A stretch of 64,000 nt of DNA. Origin: Quercus robur (Eukaryota > Streptophyta > Magnoliopsida > Fagales > Fagaceae). The position numbers were made by a program, and so were the translations under genes. Under the pieces are notes generated by a model. That model was given only the letters and a program-made list of their open reading frames with translations, was not told the DNA's origin and made no database searches. The stretch covers positions 28,349,210 to 28,413,209 of the forward strand of contig NC_065544.1 in NCBI RefSeq assembly GCF_932294415.1, given 5' to 3'. Each line of letters begins with the position of its first letter. The stretch's first letter is position 1. Below, piece by piece: positions 1 to 11,487 of the stretch.

Positions 1-326
1 CCCTTTAAAAAGAGTTGTTCAAAAGTGAGGCACCTTTTCAAAATAGTTGGCACGTGTCAGTAGGGGGAAGAGCCAAAATCTCTAACAAAGTCAATTAGCA
101 AAAATGAAAGAAAAACCGCCTTTGCAGAGATGGTGAAAAGGCGTGATCCCTCATCAACAGGTTCAATTTTACACTTTACTTTGTGTTTTGGTTAATTAAC
201 ATATTTATATGTTGTTCCTTTGTGTAGCAGCACAATAACAAAAGGGAAAAACATAAAAATAAACATACAATTACAGAGCAATTTTAGAGCAAACTATGTT
301 GTTTATATATATATATATATATATAA
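1..326. other. AT-rich spacer ending in a TA microsatellite
   Basis: No coding signal seen. The stretch ends in a (TA)n run at about 305-326, and recognisable caulimovirid coding sequence begins immediately after it, so the microsatellite marks the left limit of the viral fragment. Confidence 0.5.
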
Positions 327-1388
327 GCAACTTTAGCTCCGTACAAAGTTGAAGAATCCTTTGGTCCGATCGTGTCTAAGCAATCTTCTTATACTCTCCC
401 TCCCAGAACAGGTAAAGCTTCTTATATCAAGAAACCTTTTGTTCAGCATATCTCTTATATTGAGCCACACTTGGCCCATATAACGGATCCGCTGGTACTA
501 GCAATGGAAGTATTACCCCCTGAATGGCATTTCCTTCCTAAAAGCCCAGAGAAAAACATCAAATTCTATAAAGGCATTCTCATCCAAGAAAAGTCTGCCA
601 GAATAGAAGATATCAGAGACAAGAATAATCCCTCAGTTGTCCTATATCATAAGTTCATAATACAGAGTTTCGTAAGCTGCAAAGATTGGGGACACCCCTC
701 CACTCTCAGAACACTTACAGTACTCAAGGGCTCAGAACCCCTATACAATTATTATGACTATATGGATGCATTTGAAAAGGTATTATTCTTCCAGAATGAG
801 ACCTATGATCACTCATGGTTCATTCAGTTTGATAGGAATTTCAAAGGACAGATACCTTCGTGGTTCCTCAAGTGGTGGGAAATGTTTGGTCCAACTCCAC
901 AGAATTGGCCAGAACCCCTACAGGATGCACTAAGGTATTTCAGTTCCAGGTTCCAGACCAGCAAGCATTCTTCCTAGTTCCCAGCCATCTTGCACATGAC
1001 AATACAGTACAAGATCCACTGGATAAGCATGTGGAATTATGCGATCAACCAGAATCTGCTCGATAGGGAATTCTTTACAAAATGGTGGGATAAATTCAGA
1101 CCTACTGATGCTATCTCCCGCTTATATAAAGACTTTCCTCTTCCAGTACAGAAACCTATAGCTCATTGCACAAGATCACAGTCAAGCCTGGACTCCGTAC
1201 AGATCTCCGGAAAATCCAGTAAAGAACTCAAGGATCTTGCCCAACAGCTACTCCTCCAATCTGCACAGCTAGAGTCAGTAGAAAAGAACTCTCCTGCCTC
1301 TTCAGAAGCCTCGTGCAACCGTGTCCCAATTGGCCCATTCCAGGATTCACAAGATCCTTATGATGGTTATAATTTGGACAATGATTAA
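327..1388 (+). pseudogene. Endogenous caulimovirid polyprotein, C-terminal region (unit E0)
   Basis: One reading frame is open from just after the TA run at 327 to a TAA at 1386-1388, broken only by an in-frame TAG at 975-977. Visible features are an N-terminal segment with YIKKPFVQHIS, a tryptophan-rich core (HSWFIQF, then PSWFLKWWEMFGP), a second WW block after the stop (FFTKWWDKF), and a C-terminal Ser/Gln-rich tail. From memory of plant genomes, proteins of this WW-rich type accompany endogenous pararetrovirus polyproteins; their function is not established. No reverse transcriptase or capsid is present, so this is a 3' fragment. A TATA-type promoter follows, as expected at the end of a caulimovirid genome. 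The sequence is not close to units A-D further right, so it probably comes from another lineage. The first ATG-like codon (GTG, 372) is not a believable start; the frame continues upstream. Confidence 0.6.
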
Positions 1389-1449
1389 TGTAAGGCTCCA
1401 GGACGTTCCAGAACAGCTCCAAGAAAGCTCAAGAACCACCTTTGCAGAT

Positions 1450-1745
1450 CCGGTTACTATTCAGAACAGTACCCGTACTAGCAAAGCTGCGAGCAAGATA
1501 CTATTCACTGCACAGTCCAGAACACTATGCAGATTTACTATTCCAGAAAAGCAAGGGGACAAGATACTGTTCATAAATAGTGACCAATTACTATTCACTC
1601 TACAGTACCCCAGCAGAATCATTGAGGTTACTATTGCTTTCGGCTGAAAAGATATTCACCTGGAAGTAAAAGCATTTCACCTCCCATAATTTCAACAGTC
1701 TCCTGAATGGATCCAAGGCTCCCTCCAGCTATAAAAGGCAGCCTT
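1450..1745 (+). promoter_or_regulatory. Probable caulimovirid pregenomic promoter of unit E0
   Basis: A TATA box (CTATAAAAGGC, about 1729-1739) lies about 340 bases after the stop codon of the viral ORF. Upstream of it the motif TACTATTCA or TACTGTTCA recurs (about 1456, 1498, 1567 and 1588). The same arrangement, clustered CTATTCA/CTGTTCA motifs and then TATAAAAG, is found ahead of units A and C at 52.1-52.4 and 61.9-62.2 kb. The promoter role is inferred from this layout. Confidence 0.5.
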
Positions 1746-2217
1746 CTCCTCAGTCTTCAGCAGGCTCAGTACTAAGACCACACTACAGGCTTAGTTTTAC
1801 TACCTCAGAGCTAGTTTCACATTGTACTCTGAAATACTTTGTAAACCTAAATGGCTCTCTTCTCCTCCCCTCTAGTTTACACTTGTACCAGAACTACATT
1901 TGTAACCTATTTATGCTTCCGCCCCCAGTGCCCTCTGAACGGCACCTCTTTGTTGTAGCTTATTCAAAAGGAAAAAGTGGGATTTACACTTGGTTTGGCC
2001 TTTATGGCCTATCACCCCTTTTCTATACATTAACCAAAAAAAAAAAAAAACAATAACAACAACAATCACAGCTACAAAACAAAGTAACCTATAATCTAAG
2101 ACCAATAATAGGCCTGCTAACAAAAACAAAAAAGGAAATGGATTACAAGTTTGAAGGCGAATAGCTTAAGGGGAGCGAAGCTTGTAAGCATCAGGGTCTC
2201 TCCCTGAATCAAAGTCT
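1746..2217 (+). other. Leader-like sequence after the E0 promoter
   Basis: Pyrimidine-rich sequence with repeated TTTGTAAACC/TTTGTAACC words, resembling the untranslated leader after the promoters of units A and C, then an A-run at about 2035. I see no primer-binding site and no ORF, so the viral sequence probably ends within this stretch. Confidence 0.35.
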
Positions 2218-2530
2218 TCTTAGGGGTAGTTTGAGCTAGGTCCTCCTTCTCCTCCTCCTCCTTTTCGTCCCCCTCCTCACCCTCATCATCTCTAGAGCCT
2301 GAGCCATCAAAAGAACTGGACTCTTCTGAGTCAAAATCAAAGTCACTAGAGGCTGTTGCACTTGAGTTAAAGCTTGTTTAAGAAGCCCTGTGCCTTCTTC
2401 TACTCCATGGAACATTCCCCATGAAGGCGCCATAGGAGGCATCCTCAACATCTTCTGCGGCTTTCAACCAAAGTTCTTCTGAGTCCTCCTCCTCATCTTC
2501 TTCATTACCTTCCTATGGTTGAACTTCTTG
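2218..2530 (-). pseudogene. Acidic, low-complexity coding remnant, unrecognised
   Basis: On the reverse strand this reads as a very acidic protein piece with two blocks of Glu/Asp repeats flanking a Phe/Ser-rich stretch (SSDFDFDSEESSSFDG). An in-frame stop separates the two halves, and another lies near the right end. I do not recognise a family; acidic linkers of this kind occur in plant retrotransposon ORFs as well as host proteins. No promoter, splice pattern or intact start was found. Treat it as a possible decayed element ORF. Confidence 0.25.
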
Positions 2531-4103
2531 GGGAAGGAAAACTTGAGGGGGATGGGAAAAGATCAGGAAAAGGAGGGGAGGAGGAAGGGGAATGGTTGGT
2601 GGTGCATTGTTAATGCTCAGAGAGCCCGAGTCACTATTAGAAAAGTTTAAACTGTCCTTGGGAGAGTTAGAAGTTAGAACCTGTAGATGAAAGATTGGAC
2701 ATCATGTTAACAATGGGTTTTTTTCTCTAGGAAGAAGAAGGAAATGTATGGATGCAAAAGGAATGAAGAATAAAGGGAGATCTTTTCCCTTTTAATCACC
2801 AACCAGAGTTAAGTGAAGGGACATAACATTTATGAAGAGTAATGTCTGTCTGCCAAGCATGGGAAACAAAGCGATGCCAAAACAGCTAGAAACGCCCACT
2901 AATGCCACGTGTCCTAGCTTCAAACATCACGAGGCATGATTACACAAGCATTAAAATCCGATATGATGTGACTACAATAGCTTTGGTCATTAATGCCATT
3001 GATAGTTAAGGGACTAATGTACAATACAATAGTCAAGGCATGAAGAGAATGCTGGCGTGGCTGGATCCGGACCTTACGTGTGGAGTAGCTCTGAGCAAAG
3101 GAAAGGAAACACTAACTGAAGGAGAGGATCTTTGGCCCGTGCCAACGGTGTGACCATCTTAGGGAAAAGTGAGATTTACACCTGACATGGACACCCAGCA
3201 TTTGCACAAAAAGGAGATAGTGATCCCTTATGGCTAGATGCTATAAAACACCCCTTATTGGGTGAGCTTGTGCTGGACCACTATTGGAGACATGTGTATC
3301 ACTCTTAGTATCCCTGATGTCCCTTTCCTTATCCAAGGTTTTCTCCCCATGTAGTAGCAGAGCCACCCTTCTTTCCACTACCCTAACATTGGCATGCTTT
3401 CTCTCTCCTCCAGCCGTTACATAGTTCAATAGATGTATTATAATTCAAATGGAGGAATCATAGTTTGACACATGTCCTTATGTACCTGGAAACATTCCTC
3501 GTAATATAAGAGGCACATGTTGCTGAACTATGAAGGCAAGAATCGAGAGAGAAACTAAGAGAAAAACCAAAAATTTTGAGTAGGAAAGTGAGGTAGAGAG
3601 AAAAAGGCTTCCTTTGGGAAAGAACATCACCATGGTAAAAAAAAAAAAAAAAAAACCTTCATTTTTGCATAATAGAGAGCTCTAAAGAGTGGGGGTCATT
3701 CCCCCTTGCTCACCCGTGGTTTTTCATCCCTTCCAAAGGATTTTCCAAGTATTTCCCATGTCTTCTTTACTTTTCATGTTATACTTTCTATTTCTCATGA
3801 CATTAAAGTGTTAAAACTTTCATTTTTAGTGTTCTTAGGCTTTTTCACTTAAATGTACTATCAGATCTCACCCATTCTCTCAAGTGGTTTTGATAATCTA
3901 ATTTGTACATACACATACTTTTAAATTGATTGATGTGGATGATTTTTGGACTTTAATATGCAAACTTGATGCCTTATGCTATTTTGCATGCACTTATGTA
4001 AATGTTTAGGATGTTGAGACTTGTCTAAGTTGACTAGGCCTTTTTATTTATTTATTTTAAAAGGTATTAGTTTTCCTATCATTAGCATTGCCTCCAACAG
4101 TAA
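2531..4103. other. Spacer with LTR-like promoter words
   Basis: No credible ORF. Two TATA-like sites (GCTATAAAACACC near 3239 and GTAATATAAGAGG near 3500), each followed by purine-rich leader-like DNA, suggest an old LTR or gene 5' region, but no paired repeat or primer-binding site was found. An 18-base A-run lies at about 3637. Confidence 0.3.
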
Positions 4104-4134
<31 letters not shown>

Positions 4135-5616
4135 CCGAAGCTTTTGAAGCTCCCACAAATTTCCACGTCAGCACAATATTAAAAAAAAAAAATCAGAAAC
4201 CAAAAAAAAAAAAAAAATTCTAAATCCCAAAAAATACATAAACGCAAAATCAGAGTAGCCATCATAAACATATTTTTCCAAAACAGCAAATATATTTTTT
4301 AAAAAAATTCTACCCCAAACAAAGCAAAACCCAATTCTCTTCTAAAACTAAAAAACTAAAACCCGTCCTGCTTTCTCTTCTCAGAAACCCAAAAAACAAA
4401 ACTCTCTCCTTCCCCCAAAATCAAAATCCAAAACTCAGATGAGAAAGAAGTAAGCGACCAAAGGTAGAGCTGATCAGATACAAAGAGTCTCGCACCCACC
4501 TTCAAGTGCCTCCCCTTCTATAGCTGTGGGTACCTGTTCTCTCTTTCAAATTCATTCATTGTTATTTGAATCTCTCTAATTTTCAAAATTCTTTTATTTT
4601 GTGCTTTGCAATCTTACATTGACACTTTTTATTTTCTGGTAATTCTCCAACTTCTTTTCATTCTAAATTTAATCCATTTAGTTTAAAGTTAGGGTTTTCA
4701 AAATTTTAGTTATAATGCGTGGTAGGTGTTTGATGCTAGGTCTCAGTTAATAAATCCTTATTGTTTGTTAAATATATATATATATATATATCTACCAGCG
4801 AGTGTGAGAGAGAGACAAAGACAAGTCTTTTGATGTCGCAAGAGTTGTGATCTTTATAATATTTAACTGTAGCATCAGTAATTGGCACTAAGTTGCCAAG
4901 TTACCATCCTTCCTAGAATCTTCTCCATTTTGTTTCTCTCCAGCAAAAGATTCAATGTTTGCTTTCTACTTTGCTTAGATTTGATCCTTTAAACTTTAGC
5001 AAAGGGATTGCTAATATAGCAGTTTGTGTGTGTATAACAGTGACATTCTGGATGATTCTCTATAGAGACAACATCTTTTATAAATATTGATATAAAGCTT
5101 CCAAAGTATTTTCACGATCAGACAAACTTAACCAAGTTGAGCATCTGTTTGGGTGTTGAGGAAAAAAACAACAGTGAAGCAAAAGTAAATGGAAGCACAA
5201 TCAATTGTGAAGGTTCCTTTTAGATACCTTTGTGAATTGTGAATTTTGCTTTGTTAATTTGCCAATTGTGAATTAGGTCATGTTATTTCTACTAAGATTT
5301 TTCTATGGTATTCTATTTTATTTCACTTTTGTTGCAGGTGCTTGCATTTTTCTTTTTTTTTTCATGTTAGTAGCTGAACATGATTAAGGAGGGGTTACGT
5401 ATGATTCTTTGTATCAGGTATTTACCTTTCCTTTATTATGTACTGTTTCTTGCATATTTATTAATAATATGTTTCTAGAAAGAATTTGAAATTGGAATGT
5501 GATTGCATATTTAAGTTTCTTGGTAATCTCAAACTTGGGGCTATTCTTGAGTCAGTTGACTCTGTTTTGTATTTGTAGTTTTAGTTGTGTATCTGTACTG
5601 GCTATCATTTTGTTTG

Positions 5617-5649
<33 letters not shown>

Positions 5650-6010
5650 ATTTTGATATTGTTAATTGTCATAGATGTTTTTTTACCTCCAAAACGGAGA
5701 CTCACAGCTAAACCCGTTACTATCATAGTATCATCATAAGAGAATCAGACCAAATGTTACTATTAAAATATGAGCAAATATTATATTCAAACATCTATGA
5801 CAATTAACGATCAAAATATGAGAGCGTAAAGGCTGCCCTTTTAAGCAATGAGATTGAGCAAACTCAATCAAAATATGAGCAAATATTATATTCAAACTAA
5901 CAATCATATCATGGCTCTAAGCCAACTTCAATTCTTTGTTTTTAATGATTTTTACACTTTTTTTTTTTTTTTTTTTTTTGCTTAGGCTAACTATATATTA
6001 CAAATTGCAG

Positions 6011-6102
6011 ATGATATGCTCCCATTTATGCAGATGATTGCTGTGGCTGATATTGATTTTTCCTTAATTGATTCAGAGAGGGAAAAGATGCCAATTGCCA
6101 AG
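6011..6102 (+). pseudogene. Captured exon-like fragment 1 in the Helitron
   Basis: A clean open stretch lies between a possible acceptor (TTGCAG, ending 6010) and a possible donor (AAG/GTAAGC, 6102/6103). It encodes a short peptide with ADIDFSLIDSEREKMPIAK. The IDFSLIDSE part resembles the N-terminal PVIDFSLLSGE-type motif of plant 2-oxoglutarate-dependent dioxygenases, which agrees with fragment 2. The piece is about 30 residues and cannot function alone. Confidence 0.4.
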
Positions 6103-6187
6103 GTAAGCTCTAAATCCAATTTCTTTTTTTTTTTTTTTTTTTAAAGAGCATAGTTAATAAATAGAGCCTCAAAATTTATAATTGAAG

Positions 6188-6273
6188 GATTGGAGATCGA
6201 AAAGGATGGCGAATGGATTCTCTGCAAGCTATTGCCAAATTCTTTTGTGATCCTTGTTGGAGATGCTCTCATG
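6188..6273 (+). pseudogene. Captured exon fragment of a 2-oxoglutarate-dependent dioxygenase
   Basis: An exon-like stretch bounded by AG (6186-6187) and GT (6274-6275) encodes a peptide of about 28 residues with LEIEKDGEWI, then LPNSFVILVGDALM. This matches the plant dioxygenase pattern G-L-Q-(I/V)-x-K-(D/N)-G-x-W-(I/V) ... P-N-(A/S)-(F/L)-V-(V/I)-N-(I/V)-G-D, which lies between the Fe(II)-binding HxD and the distal His in that superfamily (ACC oxidase and gibberellin oxidase relatives). The Fe(II) and 2-oxoglutarate ligands fall outside the fragment. It follows fragment 1 after an 85-base intron-like gap, much shorter than in a real gene, so most of the gene is missing. Subfamily not determined. 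Confidence 0.55.
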
Positions 6274-8399
6274 GTATTTCACTCTCTTTCATTTAATGAA
6301 AGGAAAATTCATTCCCAAGAGTACAGCATATAGCAATTTCTATCTTACCATTTTATTTTATCTTTGAAAAAATTGGTCATTATTTCAATTGTCCAAGAAG
6401 TCAAGGAATTCCAAGCAAAGCCAAATCTTATAATTTTGAATTATTTGGTAAACATGTTAGTAGACATTTTCTGAATTTTAATAGGATTTCGCGAACAAAC
6501 TAACAATCATATCATGGCTCTAAGCCAACTTCAATTCTTTGTTTTTAATGATTTTTACACTTTGATATTGATTTTTCCTTAATTGATTGAGAGAGGGAAA
6601 AGATGCCAATTGCCAAGGTAAGCTCTAAATCCAATATTAAAAAAAAAAAAATACAGGTAAAAAAATACATACCATGCCAATTACCAATTTCTTTTACATG
6701 AAGATTGGTAAGGAAGAAGATACGTAAAGAATGTGATGCTATGTTGCTGATTTAATTAGGTTGAGATGTGTTTGTCGGCCTTCTTTTTTCAATGTTATTT
6801 TTTGCAATGTAAAAAAATGACTGGCTAGGTTGCTTAAGCCTCTAGACAATTAAAGAATTTTGAACAAAAATTACCCAAACTCATGATTTCGAATTGGCTG
6901 CTATGGTTTTTGCTTCAGATTTGATGGTAAAGTATTGAATGTTAATAATAGGCCCTTGGTCACAAAATTGTTATGATCCAATATATAGGTATGATATATA
7001 AAAAGGTCCACATATGGTTTTGGATGAGGGATAGCATGAATGGTTTATATAAATAGTGTAAAGAACTCCACTCATTTTTCTTATGCTTTTTCAATTGAAC
7101 CAAGATGGATTTTGTTTCTCCAACTTAAAATGAATGATTGGCTTTTATGTGCTACACCTATTCTTTGAACTTGCTTTCAAGTTTCATATGATTGTATTCT
7201 TTAAGAAAACATCTATTAAAAATTTGTTGTTTTTCACCTACTGGAATATGCTTTTACATCCTTTATGAGATTTTGTGTAACCAACATTTGCTATGGCTCA
7301 GTTTGTTGTATAGTTTATAGTGGTGGAACAACTGAGTGTGTATTTTGGTTTCTGGAATTAAAATAGTTGGTTTAAGATCTCTAAAGATGACAAGAATTAT
7401 CTGCAAAGTTGTGAAGTTTGTTTAACTCTTCATATTATTTTTTTCCTATAAAGTTTTTTTTTTCCCCCAAATCGTCACCATTAGCAATTCATTACTATTT
7501 TTTTTTATTCTCAAATTCATAATACATTTAGAGTTAATTTTGTGATTTTGCTTGGGTTGTCCTTGATTAATTTTTTCTGTTACATTTGTAGTTTTGCATT
7601 GATTTATGACTATTATGCTACTATTTTAAAGTTAAGTATGGACATTTTTAGTAATGTTCACTTTCATTAAGTGTTGTTTCTTTTACATGTACACAAGGTG
7701 TTTGATGAAATTTCTTATGAGTTCTAGAAGCCATAATACATGGAGAGTCGTAAGGAGGAAGATAGGTAAGAAATGTGATTCTCTATTGTTGATCTAATCA
7801 AGGTAAGCTGTGTTTGATTCTTATTACTATTTATCAATTAAAAATGTATTGTATATAAATGTTTTTTTAATAAGGGGTTGCTGATATTTCCTAGAGGTAT
7901 GAAAGGTTTGATTTAGCATTGACAAAAAGTAGATAACTCAATTCAATTATGATCCTACTTTCATGGAGGAAATGAGGACAAGAAGACAAACATCTCATGA
8001 GTTTCACATACACAGTTGCAAAACCAGTTCATAAACCATAGAAATATGGAATATGCAAATTGACAAATGTCCATGTACAATGATAGATTTGCTAAAGAAG
8101 TTTTCATAAAAGAAATATTCAACTTGTGGTGGTGTACATAAAAGTAATGTTCAACTAGCATTAATAACACCTACTCTTCAAAGTTTATGAAATTTTACAT
8201 GTATTACTTTTGTGATCTTCTGAAAGTATGTTGTTTTAGGTTTTGTACAAGTTCTGTGTATATTTTTATTTTTATGTGAACTTTTTATTTTGAACCAATT
8301 GTTTTTATTTTCATATATTTTCAAGTCAATACCTTGAACAAAATCAATATATTTAATTTCTATTTAATTATCCCGTGCATCGCACGAGTTAGCAACTAG

Positions 8400-9429
8400 T
8401 AACTTATATTTTCAAATTACTGTATATGGGTTGTAAACTTAAAATTTTCATATTTTATTCACTTTCGTTCCCTCTCTCTCTCTCTCTCCCTCATCTCTGA
8501 CATATCCCTCATCTCAGTCCTTCTCACTCTCAAACTCTCTCTCTCTTCTCTCTTATTATTAGTCTCCGACTCTCTCTATTTTTTCTTCCTCTCACTCTCT
8601 AACTCTCTCTTCTTTCTCTCTCTCTCTTTCTCTCTCTCACTCACGGTTTTGGGTGGCTGTAGATCAACGGTTAGGCTATGGATCTGCATTTAGGTGGTTG
8701 ATTTTTTATCAACATATGCGTGGATGGCTGTAAATCTGCATTAAGCTTCAGTGATGGTTGTTGGTTGTTGGTTTTGGTTTGGTGTTTTCATTGGTGGTTG
8801 TTGATTTTTGTTTTTCAGTTTTGATGGTGGTAGTTGGTTCAATTGGGTGGTTTGATGGTAATTTTTTTGTTTTTCTAGTTCAGTGATGTTACAGTGGTGG
8901 TGGTGATGGCTGGGTTTTGGTGGTTAGGCTAAGTTTCAATGGTTGAGTTGAGTTTCGATGGTAGGTTGTTGCTAGCGGTGGTGGGATTGCTGGATTTGGT
9001 GGTGGTAGCTAGCTGTGTGGGTTTGATGGAGAGATAGAGAGAGAGGGATACATGGGAGAGAAGAGAAAGAAATGAGTTGTTTATATTATTTGATGGTGGT
9101 AGTTTATATTATTTTAATGAGTTGTATGTTAAAATAAAAATTAGAATATTGTGTAATTTGTAAAATAAACTATTAAAATAAATAAAGTAATTTTTTTTGG
9201 TAAAATAAATATTTAAAAAAAAAACACTGGATGTGAATGTTCAGCAAGCAAAAGTAGAGTGATTTGTTGTTATTAACCAATAGAGTCTTTTGTCTTTCTC
9301 TTCATGGATATAATTGGATGAGAATGCTAATTCCAGTTTCATACTGATTGATTGGTTGACAAATCTTGGTCACAGATGATTTATGGTGAAGCTTTTCATA
9401 AATTTTATTGGCCAACCAGTCTCAATTTT
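8400..9429. other. Low-complexity spacer (CT runs and GGTGGTTG words)
   Basis: 8460-8645 is dominated by CT/TC microsatellite; 8650-9010 is rich in TGGTGG and GGTTG words with no lasting ORF. Nothing gene-like seen. Confidence 0.5.
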
Positions 9430-9836
9430 TTGTTCCTCGAGTTTAAAACTCGAGTTTCATGCCAAAAAAAAAAAAAATTTCACCTATAGTGGCGTTTTTA
9501 AGCCTTACAGTAACGTTTTAAAACCCTATAGCGGCGTTTTACTACAAAATTTTTTTTTTATAAGTACCAGGTTTAAGGAGTCCTATAGTGGCGTTTTTAA
9601 GCCCTATAGTGATGTTTTAAAGCCCTATAGCGGCGTTTTTCTGCAATTTATGAAAATCGAGTCTTTAAAACTTGATTTTCACGTCGATTTTTTTCTCACT
9701 TTGAACCCATCCTCTTACAAATCAAGACTTAAAAACTCGAGTTTTAGACATTCGAGATGCTAGTTTTCAACATTGTTTTGAAACGTGACAACTAACTAAA
9801 TTTTTTAATATTTATTGTTACTTAGAAAAAAAATTC
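9430..9836 (+). mobile_element. Mutator-type MITE with CTCGAG core and GGCGTTTT repeats (copy 1)
   Basis: The interior carries CTCGAG-containing words near both ends. In the middle, a repeat of about 24 bases (CCTATAGTGGCGTTTTTAAG and variants) recurs six times in two blocks of three. The right arm (about 9736-9836), reverse-complemented, matches the left arm of the copy at 47.4 kb by eye, including AACAATAAATATTAAA and CATCTCGA. The left arm is missing here, so this copy is truncated. The arms resemble those of the intact Mutator-like MITE at 16.5 kb. Confidence 0.65.
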
Positions 9837-11487
9837 AGAGAATGAATTGGGAAGCAAAGAGTATGCTTATGGTTCAACATGACAAGCAAATGTATAATTA
9901 GTCCCTATCTATGCGATGTACAGTGCATTAGAACTATTGAACATTGATCAGTACAGTAGACCTATTGAAATGAGATTTAAGTTTTTGTCCTTTTATTCTT
10001 ACATTGATTTATTTTTTTTCTTTAATTCCCTTTGTAATTTGAAGTGATTCTCTAAGTTAAAAATTGCTTTACCATTCATATTTTAAATGGAAATATAACA
10101 AAATAAGTAATTTTGTATGTTATTTGGCTTGAAAACACAATCACAAATTTCAAAACATATAGGCTAAAGCTAAATATATTAAATTACTACTTTTTTTATA
10201 ATTTTTCTTTTTGATGAATTTTTTTTTAATAATTTGATATTTATAATATGGAGGTTTGAACGTCTTTATTAGAAACATCACAAAGTGCATGTTTAGCTAT
10301 AAAACTCTTAGCTATTTAATTACTTCTTCTTTTTTTTTTTTTTTTTTTTGAAAGAAATGGCTATGTAACTACTTAATTAGCATCTTCTCAAAAATAATTT
10401 TACTTAATTAGTGTGAAGTAGTGGGTATTATATGACATCTTATGAAACTATATTAAAATAACATAATTATGCTACCAGGTTTGAATATTGTAAAAGAAAT
10501 ATTTTCTATTTTAGCCTCTCTTTTTTTTTTTCTTTTTTTTTCTCGAAGAATTTATCCAGAATTCTAATATGAAATTAAGATTTAATTTTTGACAATGTGA
10601 ATCTGGATTAAGGTAAAAGGAACTCTAAGTCAAGTAGTATAAAATTATTCACAATTTGTTTCCAATATATATATATATATATATATTGTAATTTGATAAT
10701 TACAATAGGAAAAATGTGATTTCAACTTAAATGTCTTGAAAACACTAAAAGATGCCAACCAGATACGTTACAAGGCTTTTGGAAATTTGTTTGCAATGTT
10801 GGTATAGCTTATTTTGATTGATATGGTCTCAATACTTACATTAAATAATGAAAGTAATATTGCTCCACCCTAACAAGTTAATGAATAAATTTAAGATAAA
10901 TTACAATTTGCCTTTGGTGATTTGACCCATCACAATTTAATCTACGAACTTTTAATTATTATATTCAATCTCCCAAAATTTGAATTAAAGTGATACCATT
11001 GAGAATAGGTCAAAATTAAGAGATATTGTACTTTTTGGACAATCAAATTACCCTGTTGCGGTTTGACCCAATCACAACTTCATCCCACAAAGATTTCCAA
11101 TTATTACATTTTAAAGTATCCCTAAATATTATAATTTAATTCAAATCTTAGAAGATAACATGTTTGTTCCAAAAATAAAAAATAACATATAATTTATGAT
11201 AGTATCAAAAACAGATAATGGACTGATTCACAATTTGGCCCGTTGGGCCTCATTTTGTTTTGCTTGGAGACCCAATTCTATCTACTTTATTCCTCTTTGG
11301 GCCCTTATTGATGCTGATAGACATATTCCTCCTACTACAGTACTACATCTTCTATTTTGCCTCAATAAAATTGTCTTTATTTATAATAAAAAAAATACTA
11401 ATAATAACCACAAAAAATTAAATGGTTATTTTTCCAAAATTTTAGGTCCCTTCACAACAGGGGAAAAAAAACAAAACAAAATTTGGT
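9837..11487. other. AT-rich spacer
   Basis: Mostly A/T-rich DNA with T-runs (about 10328-10350) and a (TA)n run (about 10665-10686). A short open stretch near 11215-11345 (GLIHNLARWASF) faintly resembles the HxLA motif of plant LINE RNase H domains but is too short to assign. Confidence 0.45.

Larger units (their letters stand above)
5893..6635 (+). repeat. Internal duplication within the Helitron
   Basis: The segment 5893-6120 recurs as 6496-6635. The copies match by eye over 5893-5960 with 6496-6563, and over 6049-6120 with 6564-6635. The second copy lacks the intervening 88 bases, which hold a long T-run and part of exon-like fragment 1. A word repeated at about 5767 and 5871 (AAATATGAGCAAATATTATA) shows further internal duplication. 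Confidence 0.75.
4104..8399 (+). mobile_element. Non-autonomous Helitron
   Basis: The left end is TC followed by a TA run, preceded by A (4103). It continues into a segment with AAGCTTTTGAAGCTCCC and CCACGTCAGCACAATATT, which I associate with plant Helitron 5' ends. The right end has a short hairpin (CCCGTGC ATC GCACGAG, 8372-8388, one mismatch) about ten bases before a CTAG terminus (8396-8399), followed by T. That fits the Helitron rules: 5' TC, 3' hairpin plus CTRR, insertion between A and T, no target duplication. No Rep/helicase ORF is present, so it depended on a helper. The interior carries exon-like gene fragments and internal duplications. Confidence 0.8.

Noticed and set aside
8457..8645. 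CT-rich tract as a regulatory or structural element
   Set aside because: Simple CT microsatellite without paired structure or associated gene.
9383..9763. 126-codon open frame with periodic YSGVFKPYS-like peptide (and its counterpart at 47490-47879)
   Set aside because: The frame follows from short tandem repeats in a MITE, has no start context or domain, and shifts frame in the second copy; treated as noncoding repeat.
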